NCBI GenBank assembly: GCA_017436305.1
Contig: JAFSDJ010000083.1
Coordinates: 1 to 58,634, forward strand
Reading direction: 5' to 3'
Origin: Lachnospiraceae bacterium
Lineage (GTDB): Bacteria > Bacillota > Clostridia > Lachnospirales > Lachnospiraceae
Length of the DNA: 58,634 nt
Position 1 is the first letter of the stretch. Every line of letters begins with the position of its first letter. Shown piece by piece: positions 7,785-16,444 of the stretch. Below the pieces are notes generated by a model that ran no database searches, was not told the DNA's origin, and saw nothing but the letters and a program-made list of their open reading frames with translations. The position numbers and the translations under genes are program-made.

Positions 7785-7865
7785 ATGGTTACATATAGCG
7801 ATTTGTTCACTTTTGTAATTATGATTTGTGCAGTTATAACCTTGGTTTTAACACATAAAAAATAG
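7785..7865 (+). CDS. Hol_Tox-family type I toxin (26 aa)
   Basis: The ORF encodes MVTYSDLFTF, then VIMICAVITLVLTHKK: the typical Hol_Tox start, one membrane helix and a lysine tail. GGCGGTGG lies just upstream as ribosome binding site. A likely extended -10 promoter (TGTTATAAT, ending at 7675) gives a ~100-nt leader. Such peptides depolarise the membrane when not silenced by antisense RNA. An antisense promoter and a bidirectional terminator follow directly, which supports a working type I toxin-antitoxin locus. Confidence 0.75.
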   Translation: MVTYSDLFTFVIMICAVITLVLTHKK

Positions 7866-7902
7866 CCGTCTTGCCCTGAGAAAGCTAACGACTATTTTTT
7901 AG
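7857..7902. terminator. Bidirectional terminator shared by toxin mRNA and antisense RNA
   Basis: AAATAGCCGTC pairs imperfectly with AACGACTATTTTTT, with A-run and T-run on either side, so it works on both strands. It starts within the toxin's last codons. Confidence 0.65.
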
Positions 7903-7989
7903 TAATAAGTTCACCGGGACGGGAAGCCTGACCTTCCTTATCGGCTGTCTTGTTAAATATATTATATACAACAGATTTATTTTTCGCAA
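7857..7989 (-). ncRNA. Antisense RNA antitoxin of the 7785 toxin
   Basis: A minus-strand promoter is visible: TTGCGA at 7984-7989, a 17-bp spacer and TATAAT at 7961-7966. The RNA would start near 7955, run leftward and end at the shared terminator at 7857-7902, overlapping the toxin's 3' end. This is the arrangement of txpA/RatA-like systems. The feature includes the promoter. Confidence 0.6.
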
Positions 7990-8144
7990 GAAAAAGTTAT
8001 ATTAACTGACTAATACAGAAAATAGAATGCATTGGATTTCTCCCCAGTTATCGCCATAACTTTCATCATAACATTCTTTTAAATCACAATACCATTCAAA
8101 ACCACCAAACAAGCACCACCCATTAATATTCATACTCCATGAGC

Positions 8145-9302
8145 CTATTCTTTTCTGGCAGAATTGTCATCACTTTCGTTCACTGCCGGGATTGATATTT
8201 CATGTTGTTCGCAATACTTTTCAATGTTTTCCACTAATTCTGATTCATCCAGTAAGCCTAATACATCATAATGTTTCAACAGATATTCATTCACTAAGTC
8301 AGTATCATTTTTTAAAAAATTGTATGCCTGCTCCGGCTGAATGTGCCATTTGTCTGATAGCAGTTGGGTTACATCACTAACAAACACAATATGCTCCAGT
8401 TTCACTCCATCTGAAATCATCTCTGTGTTGGCTTCAAATTCTTCCTGCGTCATATACCCCTGATATTCCGTATCGTCTGTCTTATATGTAATTTCAACCA
8501 GATTGCTGGTAACATCATTCCATACATGGATTTCTGTATTTACTGGTATTTCTATCCTATTTTCTGTATTTGCGTGTTCTTCCTGAAGAAGAAACGAAGG
8601 TGTTAAAACCTTGTAAACCGGTTCCATATATCTTTCAAGTAATCCACTGAAAAATACAGACAGTATGCTCGAAACTATTATAACAATTACTGTTTTTCCT
8701 CCTATTCCCCACTTTTCAAAAAAGCGACTAAGATATCCGGCTTTATCATCTTCCTCCGTCAGCATAAGAATATCTTCCTTCATTTCTTTTGCTTGCAATT
8801 CATTAAAATCGGTCTGCTGTACATTATCTTCCCATAACGAAGTATCAATCTGATTTTTTACTGCTTCCTGCAGGCTAACCCATACTGATGGCTCCTTCAA
8901 TACATGATTTCTTATGTCTGCTAATTGTGACAACACTTGCGTATCTTGTAATACTGACTGAATCCCCTTCATGGAATCTGCTATCGGCTGTATACTTTCC
9001 TGTACCATTCTTGCAGTGTTTACAAGCCCGGAAATGCTGTTATACTCTTCCAATACAGGACCTAATCCCCGTTGCATTGTCATAGTACTCTTATATATAG
9101 ATTCGTGCATTTCATTATATTTCTGCAATTCTTTTACAATACCAAAAAGTGCCGGTTCTAACTGTATATTTGCAGCCTGCCGGGCTACATCTGCACAGGC
9201 AATCAGACTTCTATCCTTAGTTATGGCTGAAACAGCCTTTGGAACACCAAACTGTTCGTTTATTCTGTTTTGCATTTTTATATATTCCTCAATACTACTC
9301 AT
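8145..9302 (-). CDS. Membrane protein with coiled coil and DUF3791-like C-terminus
   Basis: This is a 385-residue protein from ATG 9302, which has GAGGGG upstream; a GTG at 9341 is less likely. Residues ~1-190 are helical and probably coiled coil. One transmembrane helix follows at ~205-225 (TVIVIIVSSILSVFFSG), then a ~60-residue beta segment (EITYKTDDTEYQGYMTQEEF). The C-terminus (QAYNFLKNDTDLVNEYLLKH, then YDVLG) resembles DUF3791, a small domain often found with toxin-like partners. It stands alone on its strand between two type I toxin loci. Function unknown. Confidence 0.65.
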   Translation of the reverse strand: MSSIEEYIKMQNRINEQFGVPKAVSAITKDRSLIACADVARQAANIQLEPALFGIVKELQKYNEMHESIYKSTMTMQRGLGPVLEEYNSISGLVNTARMVQESIQPIADSMKGIQSVLQDTQVLSQLADIRNHVLKEPSVWVSLQEAVKNQIDTSLWEDNVQQTDFNELQAKEMKEDILMLTEEDDKAGYLSRFFEKWGIGGKTVIVIIVSSILSVFFSGLLERYMEPVYKVLTPSFLLQEEHANTENRIEIPVNTEIHVWNDVTSNLVEITYKTDDTEYQGYMTQEEFEANTEMISDGVKLEHIVFVSDVTQLLSDKWHIQPEQAYNFLKNDTDLVNEYLLKHYDVLGLLDESELVENIEKYCEQHEISIPAVNESDDNSARKE

Positions 9303-9536
9303 CCTTTGTCCCCTCGTTTTTACTTTAGATGAAATACACACCTAGATTTTCCAAAACCTCGACAGCCTTTATAACCAAAAAGTTATTATAAGTGTAGATA
9401 TATACATCGCTTTTCAACAACCTTCCGGTTATGATATTTATAAGAACAGCTTATTTTAACTTCTCATAATTGACATATTATGGTACAATTCTCTTGTTGT
9501 CACTACCCAATCCGACAACGGAAAGGGGGTGCTAAC

Positions 9537-9632
9537 TTGGATTTATTAATCTCATTTTTGTTTTCTGTCGTAGCAGGTATAGTCTGCCACTGCATCTGCA
9601 AACGGCCAGACAAAAATGACAGTGACAATTAG
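9537..9632 (+). CDS. Fst/holin-like type I toxin (31 aa)
   Basis: A TTG-start ORF encodes MDLLISFLFSVVAGIVCHCI, then CKRPDKNDSDN: a short membrane helix, a CxxxC stretch and a charged tail. This small peptide type is common in Clostridia. AAAGGGGGTG is upstream. An extended -10 (TGGTACAAT, followed by TCTCTTGT) matches the promoter of the 7785 toxin. A bidirectional terminator and an antisense promoter follow, as expected for a type I toxin-antitoxin pair. Confidence 0.6.
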   Translation: MDLLISFLFSVVAGIVCHCICKRPDKNDSDN

Positions 9633-9636
9633 CCTA

Positions 9637-9669
9637 AAAAACCCCACGAACTGCCATTCGTGGGGTTTT
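9637..9669. terminator. Bidirectional terminator of the 9537 toxin locus
   Basis: Perfect 13-bp arms AAAACCCCACGAA and TTCGTGGGGTTTT give a terminator with T-runs on both strands. Confidence 0.8.
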
Positions 9670-9743
9670 GCTTTGTGCCAACTTGGACACTAATCTCATT
9701 TTTTGCCTAGGCATAGTATAGCATATGCAAATATCTTTTTCAA
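9637..9743 (-). ncRNA. Antisense RNA antitoxin of the 9537 toxin
   Basis: A minus-strand promoter with near-consensus boxes is visible: TTGAAA at 9738-9743, a 17-bp spacer and TATACT at 9715-9720. Transcription would start near 9708 and end at the bidirectional terminator, giving a ~70-nt RNA complementary to the toxin mRNA 3' region. The feature includes the promoter. A near-copy lies at 1772-1871. Confidence 0.6.
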
Positions 9744-9835
9744 TATGCTTTTGTACATGATTCCATTGAAAACTTTTAATTTGTCTAAAAATACCGCACT
9801 ATTTATTAATCTTCATCATGCTGCTACTTTTTTCC

Positions 9836-10876
9836 TTATTCTACACCCAAAAGACTTGCCAAGACATCCTCTGTTCTTTTACTTATCTTATTATACTTCT
9901 GTCCTTTAGACTGCGCCCTTACGTACGAAATCCATTTAATTCTCTCTTTTTCACTCAATGTACTGTCATATAAGCTGCTTTCCTGAATACAAACACAACG
10001 GTTCTTCTGCGCCGATCTTTGTAATATTTCCTTGAAGGAATCCGGAATTGCTTCATCTAATAACAAAATATCCAACTGTTTTTCCGACAATATAATTTCC
10101 GGATTGTTTAATAATAACTGTCCTTTCACAAGCTCCAACACTTCTCCTGAAAGTTCATCCTTTGTAATACACATTCTATGTATGGTAGGTCTTCTGTTTG
10201 AACCGGCTGAGGTTGTAATCGCGCATGCCATTGTACATTTCAAAGAACTGTTATTGATATACCAGTGGTGAAATACAAGCATACATACTTCCCCTATATT
10301 CTCACTGCATAAGTACGCATAAGCAGAATGCATAGAATGGGAAATTATAAGACTTCCAAAATATTTTTTATCTGCCGTAACACTATTTTCTTCTTTCTTA
10401 GTTCTTTCTCCGGCATCTATAACCAGTTTAGCCACACATTTTTTATTCTTTTTATCTTCTTCAAATGTCAATTTTCCTTTTACTAGTTCATCATTCTGGT
10501 CTTTTGTCTTATAAAATAAGATATGGTATGTTCCAAGGTACCCATTAAATGCCCTATCACTTGGATCTGAAACAAGAAGATTATTTTGATTTTCCGTTAT
10601 ACTTTTCTTATTGCTATTTGTTTTGATGGGATTTGAATAATCTGCTGTTAACAAATCTCTTATATCAACATTTAAGGCTTCTGCAACTGCCAGAATGTTT
10701 CCAATCGATGAATTTTTCTTTCCATTAATTATATGGGAAATGGTTGCCTGTGAAATGTTGTAACCCTGATTCTCGCATAATTCGACTAAGTGTTTTTGCG
10801 AGATATTTCTTTCATCCAAAATATCTTTTACATTTTTTGAAATCATTTTTATGAATTCCGTTGTTTTATCTGCCAT
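9836..10876 (-). CDS. XRE-family regulator with large C-terminal domain
   Basis: This is a 346-residue protein from ATG 10876, with AAGGA upstream; an ORF extension to 10918 lacks a better signal. The N-terminal HTH is at ~15-65 (ISQKHLVELCENQGYNISQA, then TISHIINGKK). A ~250-residue C-terminal region starts with GYLGTYHILFYKTK and is beta-rich; it looks like a ligand or RNA sensor rather than an enzyme, with no family recognised. Several ATATTGAT repeats upstream (10893-11010) are likely operators. It is divergent from the membrane operon at 11404. Confidence 0.7.
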   Translation of the reverse strand: MADKTTEFIKMISKNVKDILDERNISQKHLVELCENQGYNISQATISHIINGKKNSSIGNILAVAEALNVDIRDLLTADYSNPIKTNSNKKSITENQNNLLVSDPSDRAFNGYLGTYHILFYKTKDQNDELVKGKLTFEEDKKNKKCVAKLVIDAGERTKKEENSVTADKKYFGSLIISHSMHSAYAYLCSENIGEVCMLVFHHWYINNSSLKCTMACAITTSAGSNRRPTIHRMCITKDELSGEVLELVKGQLLLNNPEIILSEKQLDILLLDEAIPDSFKEILQRSAQKNRCVCIQESSLYDSTLSEKERIKWISYVRAQSKGQKYNKISKRTEDVLASLLGVE

Positions 10877-10892
10877 GCTATCAGTCCTTCCG

Positions 10893-11010
10893 TTATCAAT
10901 ATATTTATATAATACCAAAGCGCAACTCCACTGTAAACTTGTTTTATATGTATAAAATATAAATATATTGATATTTCATCTTTTGGGAGATATTGATATA
11001 GTGATATCTT
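10893..11010. promoter_or_regulatory. ATATTGAT-type operator cluster
   Basis: ATCAATAT near 10896, AATATATTGATATTTC near 10970 and GATATTGATATAGTGATATC near 10990 are copies, in both orientations, of one AT-rich half-site. They sit upstream of the XRE gene, which probably binds them. Confidence 0.4.
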
Positions 11011-11061
11011 AGATAGCATTACATTATTTTAAGAAAGTTTTGACATTTTTTGTAAAATCCC

Positions 11062-11090
11062 TTGACTTTATGTGAATTTTATGATAAAAT
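11062..11090 (+). promoter_or_regulatory. Near-consensus promoter, plus strand
   Basis: TTGACT at 11062-11067, a 17-bp spacer and TAAAAT at 11085-11090. Transcription starting near 11097 would run rightward across a minus-strand RNA unit and could reach the gene at 11404. Confidence 0.65.
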
Positions 11091-11104
11091 CTAACTTGGG
11101 CATA

Positions 11105-11281
11105 GAAAAAGAGACGCGATCCTAACCAAAAAGAAGCGTCTCATTTCTCTCCTTTTGCAACTATATTGGAGCCACTCTCCCTTTATACCTGCTCTTATTA
11201 TGTGCCGAACTCCTGAGGAATCTTCATCCATTCAGCGAGTTTCTTTACATTTACTATATCACACAAGAAAAAAAAAGTCAA
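11105..11281 (-). ncRNA. Putative ~140-nt minus-strand RNA
   Basis: The minus-strand promoter is TTGACT at 11276-11281, a 17-bp spacer and TATAGT at 11253-11258. The terminator is at 11105-11142: GAGACGC/GCGTCTC arms followed by TTTTTC. The predicted RNA (start near 11246) is fully covered by the plus-strand promoter at 11062, so the two RNAs would be complementary. A 46-codon frame from 11231 runs through the terminator, so I favour a non-coding RNA. The feature includes the promoter. Confidence 0.5.
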
Positions 11282-11403
11282 ATTTTACTTGTTTATGAGC
11301 ACATTTACTCTCGTGACATCGAGGTTTATTATATATTTTTTTGTGTGGTATGTCAATGATTTTTTGTAAAATTTTATGAAACTGATTTTATAGGAGGTAG
11401 ATT

Positions 11404-12105
11404 ATGACTAACATTCCAAACGATCCTGCTGTACAAGGAATAGATAAGCTTATTTCTGTAATATTAGATAGCTTCTTTAAAAAAAAGAATTCGTTAAAAA
11501 AACAATTTAAAAAGAACAAGCTCTCTTTCTTTCTAGAAATTACCAGAGATATACTTTACATATTGGTCTTATTTTTTATCTTTGGTATCGTGCAAAACGA
11601 ATTGCAAAAGGATATTATACTGTACAATTGCACAGAGAGTATAGAATACAGCGGTGGACTTGATTTTTCCAAGTATAGCATCACTTATGATAAACCACTG
11701 TCCTCCATCAATATAACCCCAACCCCTTATATCCAAGTAACATTGTCAGATGGAACAAACACTTTTCTTGCTGTTGAAACAAATAGCACCTGCAATAAGT
11801 TTCCCTCTGATAACACAGTTATTTTCCACATGAGGCCCAACGGCAAAGAACTTGCAGACAAGTTGCAAACCGACAAAAGCATATGTTCTGCGAAATTTAA
11901 TATTATCTTCTGTATCAAAGAAGAACAACCATATTCAACACAGACTCTTTATTATTTATATGATGAAAACAGTAATTTTACAGGAGTTACAAAAGAATTT
12001 GCAGAAAAAACAACAAGCGAAGCTAACAAAAAACACATTAACATTAATCTTGTCTCTCAACCCGAAAAGATTATTCAAGAATTTTTATCAAACAAAGACT
12101 TATGA
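11404..12105 (+). CDS. Hypothetical membrane-anchored protein (233 aa)
   Basis: The N-terminal ~38 residues are polar and basic. One transmembrane helix follows at ~45-62 (ILYILVLFFIFGIV), then a ~170-residue beta-rich domain, presumably outside the membrane. AGGAGG precedes the ATG. The 413-residue membrane gene follows after 13 bp and its own AGGAGGT, so the two form an operon. No family recognised. Confidence 0.65.
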   Translation: MTNIPNDPAVQGIDKLISVILDSFFKKKNSLKKQFKKNKLSFFLEITRDILYILVLFFIFGIVQNELQKDIILYNCTESIEYSGGLDFSKYSITYDKPLSSINITPTPYIQVTLSDGTNTFLAVETNSTCNKFPSDNTVIFHMRPNGKELADKLQTDKSICSAKFNIIFCIKEEQPYSTQTLYYLYDENSNFTGVTKEFAEKTTSEANKKHININLVSQPEKIIQEFLSNKDL

Positions 12106-12118
12106 GGAGGTAATTAAC

Positions 12119-13360
12119 ATGCTAGCTATTTCAATTACTATATTTTTCAGTATATCGCTAATGTTACATCTATGCAAGCTAAACAAGCAAACCAGAAATA
12201 TAAATAATATTGCAAACAGAATTTCGCACCCTTCAGTATCTGCTAACTCTAATTACTTTAAGCGCCTAAAAAAAAGAATGAAAAAACAAAAAAGAAAACG
12301 TTTCAAACTCTTAATTAGTACTGGTTCTATCACAATAACATTTATAATATTTGCAACAGTAAATGCAGGTTATTACCACTCGAAAGATATTCATATTTAC
12401 TATGAAACTTTTTCCAATACGAATAAAGCGGCATCTTCTCCTACATCTAATACCGACACTGAGACATCCTGGTGCACAATAGATCAGGAATATTTTACAA
12501 TTTGGGAACGCCTTTTAAATAACGACCTTCTCTTCTCCTACTATAAAGAAAAAGTGGACGGGCTCTCCCAGCAAAGCATTGAAACTTTTTACCAAAATCT
12601 TATTGCAAACTGTAATAACTTTTCAGAAGTTGATTTTGAACAGCTGGCAGAAGATATCGAATATTTTATAAGCATTGGAATTCTTCCAGAACCAACAGAA
12701 ACTATTTATGAACTAAATTCTGCAATCAGTTCATATGAAGACCCTATGCTTGTTCCTATCGAGCTTTATCAAAAAGAATTAATTGTAAGGGTGCGTCGAC
12801 AAAAAAAATACCCCTCAAAAACTAATCTGTATCAAGCTGCCAGAGCTTCAGATGATATATTAGAAATTCTTAGACGTTCTAAGTTGTGTTCATATGAAGA
12901 TTTGCTTTTGTATCCCGCATTGGCTGTTGATTTATACACTCTATCCTTATCTTATGATAGCACAGAAAATAAAAGCAAAGACAGCTATATGAATTATCGT
13001 TCAGCTGTGCTATTTATTGCGATTTTCAGTGAAACCAGCAATATGAATGAACCTATAGAACTGAAATCTATACAAGAACATGCACTACTTTCATCATACA
13101 GTTTCCTAAATTATGGAATTCAACATAACGATGAATCCATAACCCAATTACCAGATGTGGAATACTACATGGCATATACTTTGTATTTTTTAATAAGTAA
13201 GTATTCATATTCTGAACACTTTTATGAAGAATGTGCGAAATATGCCAGTGCCTATTTAAAATCTTCTGATGCCAAAGAAAAATATACAAAATCATGCCGG
13301 GATATTCTAGAATATTTAATTGATAGAAAGCCAGAGCTTGCTACATATCGTGCCGAGTAA
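12119..13360 (+). CDS. Hypothetical two-helix membrane protein (413 aa)
   Basis: I place the start at ATG 12119 with GAGGAGGT upstream; the frame is open further up but overlaps the preceding gene. There is an N-terminal helix at ~3-20 (AISITIFFSISLMLHLC), a very basic linker (KKRMKKQKRKR), and a second helix at ~66-85 (ITITFIIFATVNAGYY). A ~320-residue helical domain with no recognisable motif follows; its repeated amphipathic helices suggest a TPR-like solenoid. A perfect 14-bp hairpin follows the gene. Confidence 0.7.
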   Translation: MLAISITIFFSISLMLHLCKLNKQTRNINNIANRISHPSVSANSNYFKRLKKRMKKQKRKRFKLLISTGSITITFIIFATVNAGYYHSKDIHIYYETFSNTNKAASSPTSNTDTETSWCTIDQEYFTIWERLLNNDLLFSYYKEKVDGLSQQSIETFYQNLIANCNNFSEVDFEQLAEDIEYFISIGILPEPTETIYELNSAISSYEDPMLVPIELYQKELIVRVRRQKKYPSKTNLYQAARASDDILEILRRSKLCSYEDLLLYPALAVDLYTLSLSYDSTENKSKDSYMNYRSAVLFIAIFSETSNMNEPIELKSIQEHALLSSYSFLNYGIQHNDESITQLPDVEYYMAYTLYFLISKYSYSEHFYEECAKYASAYLKSSDAKEKYTKSCRDILEYLIDRKPELATYRAE

Positions 13361-13400
13361 ATTTAAAACTTAATATCTCCAAATCCTTATTATACCCTTG

Positions 13401-13434
13401 CTAATCAGCACCAGATTTTACTGGTACTGATTAG
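13401..13434 (+). terminator. Long hairpin after the 11404-13360 operon
   Basis: CTAATCAGCACCAG and CTGGTACTGATTAG arms (14 bp, one mismatch) with a 6-base loop. The T-run is weak (GTTCTT). It separates two convergent operons. Confidence 0.6.
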
Positions 13435-13535
13435 GTTCTTGGTATATATCTTTAAACTTAGGTCAAATTATTTCCCATATATAAACTACCACACATACTG
13501 CAACAACTCCCTAGATTTTTAATTATAGAAAATGA

Positions 13536-14789
13536 TTAATTATCGTCATCCCGAAATATTACCATTGGAGTAAACAATATACCTTCTTTTTCAGCAAATC
13601 GTCCAGGATTCCACTCTTTATTTAGTAATGTGATTAATTCTCTATTATTTGAATGAATGTGCAATTTATCACAAAAAATACACCCCTTTTGTTTCAAAGT
13701 TTTTAACATCCTCTCTTTATCATACAATAATTTAAACATATTATTTTCTATTAATCCCTGCTCCTGTTTCAATATAAAATACTGCTTAAGTGCGTTAAAT
13801 GTATCTTCAAAAACTTTAATTGGAAATGTATAAGTAACTCGTATTTGCTCAATTTCATTACTAAACTGGGATAATCCATCTTCCGGAAATAATGCTTTAC
13901 CTCCATCAAATTCTTCGAATATACGCTCACTCAACTTCGGTGTTCTATCGAAAAAACATTTTTCATAGCCTAACACTGAGAGCATAGATCGATTCCAACA
14001 TTGAGACATTATATCAGTATCAATGTAATACCCTCTCTGCTTATGACATCGACAGAATGGTTGATATCCTATTATTTTAGCAAAATCGTTATTCCCAAAA
14101 TATAAAACCGCTTGTGTTCCCAAATCATTCAAATCTCTTTCGGTAATCGGGCGATATTTACTATTTCCAATATGTTTGCAACACGCAAAGAAAAGTGCGA
14201 CTTTTATATCATCTGTCATATCCAGAAATTGCGTATCTAATCCATAATGCTGTGCAATTAATCCACCAAGAGGTGCTCCAAATGGGAATTCAATATATTG
14301 TCTAAACATAGTCAAAAATCCATGAAAGCAGATTATTCTCATTTGAGCAATGAAAAACTGAATATATTTGTCTTCATCATTAGTACATTTTTGGTTACGT
14401 ATAGAGCGACCAAGAGATGAATAACCTGATGTGTCTCCAAAATCACAAAGCTCACCTCTATACAACTCAGGACATGTAATTGAAGCTAATGCTCCCATAT
14501 TTCCATAGTAGCACCTTGGCGTTCCATCTTGATCACTTAGTGTAAATCCAGATATATAAGACTCCATCGTCATTTCCGCATATTTTCCAAAAATTTTAAA
14601 TTCTTCTGGTACAAGAATATTATCAAATTCTTCCTTTGTCTTTGCAGCACATTGTCTTCTTCTCCTCTCAGTAATTCGTTCAATTCTTTTAATTTTCTCA
14701 TCTCTATCAGCAAGTATTTTTTCTAATAAAGCCGGACAAATATAATTTTTACCATCCACAAATTTTATACTTAATTCATTATTTTCCAT
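13536..14789 (-). CDS. FRG-domain protein
   Basis: This is a 417-residue protein. The stretch at ~175-205 (LIAQHYGLDTQFLDMTDDIK, then VALFFA) is the hallmark of the FRG domain (LQHYGxPTxLLDxT...ALxFA), named for a conserved F/YRG motif; a YRG-like SIRNQ region lies earlier. The C-terminus holds a CxxC (CIFCDKLHIH). The start ATG 14789 has AAGGGG upstream. It is the last gene on this strand after the TPR gene, with a ~200-bp gap. FRG proteins occur in some defence and toxin contexts, but the biochemical role is unknown. Confidence 0.75.
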   Translation of the reverse strand: MENNELSIKFVDGKNYICPALLEKILADRDEKIKRIERITERRRRQCAAKTKEEFDNILVPEEFKIFGKYAEMTMESYISGFTLSDQDGTPRCYYGNMGALASITCPELYRGELCDFGDTSGYSSLGRSIRNQKCTNDEDKYIQFFIAQMRIICFHGFLTMFRQYIEFPFGAPLGGLIAQHYGLDTQFLDMTDDIKVALFFACCKHIGNSKYRPITERDLNDLGTQAVLYFGNNDFAKIIGYQPFCRCHKQRGYYIDTDIMSQCWNRSMLSVLGYEKCFFDRTPKLSERIFEEFDGGKALFPEDGLSQFSNEIEQIRVTYTFPIKVFEDTFNALKQYFILKQEQGLIENNMFKLLYDKERMLKTLKQKGCIFCDKLHIHSNNRELITLLNKEWNPGRFAEKEGILFTPMVIFRDDDN

Positions 14790-14992
14790 ACATACCCCTT
14801 ATCTATTTATATCATTTAAGCTAACCCCTATAAAACTTTGAAAACATTCTCAAATCGAAATAGTATCTCGTACTTTATAAAATTTAAAAACTATCCTTTT
14901 CTGCAAAAGCTAAACATAAACGAACTTTTTTCTATAAGAATTCTTTAATACATTTTTGCACTTTTCTTTCGTAAACGCCCAATAGAGCGTTA

Positions 14993-16432
14993 CTAGTACA
15001 ACAAATATAAATTACTCTGACTTCGGCATTTTGATTTATTATATAGCATCAGCTCCTCATCGCTGTATATTTCATATCTTTTGTAGTTATACATTACTGA
15101 ATCGAAAAACCATCCTCTCTCCAATAATCTAATATTTTCCAAATACCCTTCTTCTTTTGTTATATGGTATGCCTGCTCAAACAAAGGAATTGCCTTTTCT
15201 GCATTTTCCACCCCTATCATTGCATACATCATTCCTAATAAAGAAACACATTCTATATTATTAGGATAGTCCTGATTAAGTTTTTCAAGCAAATTGATTC
15301 CGTCAGCAAAATTCTTTTGAAACAAATAGACAAATCCCAGATTAATATTTAAATAATAATTATCCGGATTGCTTTTTAATGCGTTATTCAAAATTTTAAA
15401 TGTATATTCACAATTCTTAATGTCCTTTTCTAATAAAACAGCCGCATAAAAACTAACAACATCTGCATCATGAGAATCTATTTTGAATGCTTTTTCTATG
15501 AAAGTTAATGATACATCACAAATTTTCCCATATGTATGATGCGCAATTGCAAGATTATACAAAGCATTAATGTTATTTTTATCATATTCCAGTACTTTCT
15601 CAAACCTTTTTATTGCTGCTTCCTTTTGGTTTTGCCTTAATTCTATGATTCCCCAATTATTATACAGCTCATATTCTTCTTTTTCATATTCTCCTAAAAT
15701 ATATTCGTAATATTTTTTCGCCCTATCATGCTCTTTATTTTTTTCACAGTTACTGGCAATATATACAAGTCCCTCTTTTAAATCACCATGTTTACTAATC
15801 CATTTAATATATGCTATTTCTTTTTCAAAACAAGAGCATGATTCATCACATAATATTTTATGTAATCCCTTATATGCTTCTTTGTCGTTTTTCTTTTTTT
15901 CGTTCTTATACAAATTATAAGTAAATGATTCAAAGTTACTTTGCCTCTGTGCAATCTCCTCAATTCGCTCAAGCATAACAGACTGGTTTTCTAACATGCC
16001 AATTGTTTGCTCCCGCTGCGCAATATTGTATGCAACATTTCCATCCAAAAATTTACTATCAAAAATAATTGTGTATACACTTTTGGCTAATTCCAGCACA
16101 ACACTCTTTATCTGTTGAACAAACGGTTGAAATTCCGGATATTCAGTAATAAACTTGTCAGCATATTCATTACTCAATGTTGTCTTTGAACTATCAGATT
16201 CAATCAAAAAAATATTTCTCACTAATTTATCATAAAATCTATTTGCTTCGAGAAATCCATCTAATTGCGTAAAATACTTTTCATTTTCGTACTTTGCAAT
16301 ATAATCTTTTTGTATCATGTCCTTTAATGCAATACTTAATTTATTAAGTTTCTGTTTTTGAACTTGTTCCTTCACTCGCTCTCCCAAAGCTGTTGAAACA
16401 CTATCTAAAATTACATCCACTATTTTGTCCAT
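14993..16432 (-). CDS. TPR-repeat protein with helical N-terminal domain
   Basis: This is a 479-residue protein. Residues 1-160 form an all-helical module that resembles, by eye, N-terminal helical modules preceding STAND/NACHT ATPases, but no P-loop follows. From ~190 on there are tandem tetratricopeptide repeats (AIKRFEKVLEYDKNNINALY, then NLAIAHH; and PDNYYLNINLGFVYLFQKNF). Its start lies 12 bp after the upstream membrane-protein gene, with AGGAGGG. It is probably a scaffold or sensor working with that partner. Confidence 0.75.
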   Translation of the reverse strand: MDKIVDVILDSVSTALGERVKEQVQKQKLNKLSIALKDMIQKDYIAKYENEKYFTQLDGFLEANRFYDKLVRNIFLIESDSSKTTLSNEYADKFITEYPEFQPFVQQIKSVVLELAKSVYTIIFDSKFLDGNVAYNIAQREQTIGMLENQSVMLERIEEIAQRQSNFESFTYNLYKNEKKKNDKEAYKGLHKILCDESCSCFEKEIAYIKWISKHGDLKEGLVYIASNCEKNKEHDRAKKYYEYILGEYEKEEYELYNNWGIIELRQNQKEAAIKRFEKVLEYDKNNINALYNLAIAHHTYGKICDVSLTFIEKAFKIDSHDADVVSFYAAVLLEKDIKNCEYTFKILNNALKSNPDNYYLNINLGFVYLFQKNFADGINLLEKLNQDYPNNIECVSLLGMMYAMIGVENAEKAIPLFEQAYHITKEEGYLENIRLLERGWFFDSVMYNYKRYEIYSDEELMLYNKSKCRSQSNLYLLY

Positions 16433-16444
16433 TCCATATCCCTC

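Noticed and set aside
11091-11231. 46-codon minus-strand ORF
   Set aside because: It reads through the terminator of the predicted RNA and has no ribosome binding site; a non-coding RNA is more likely.
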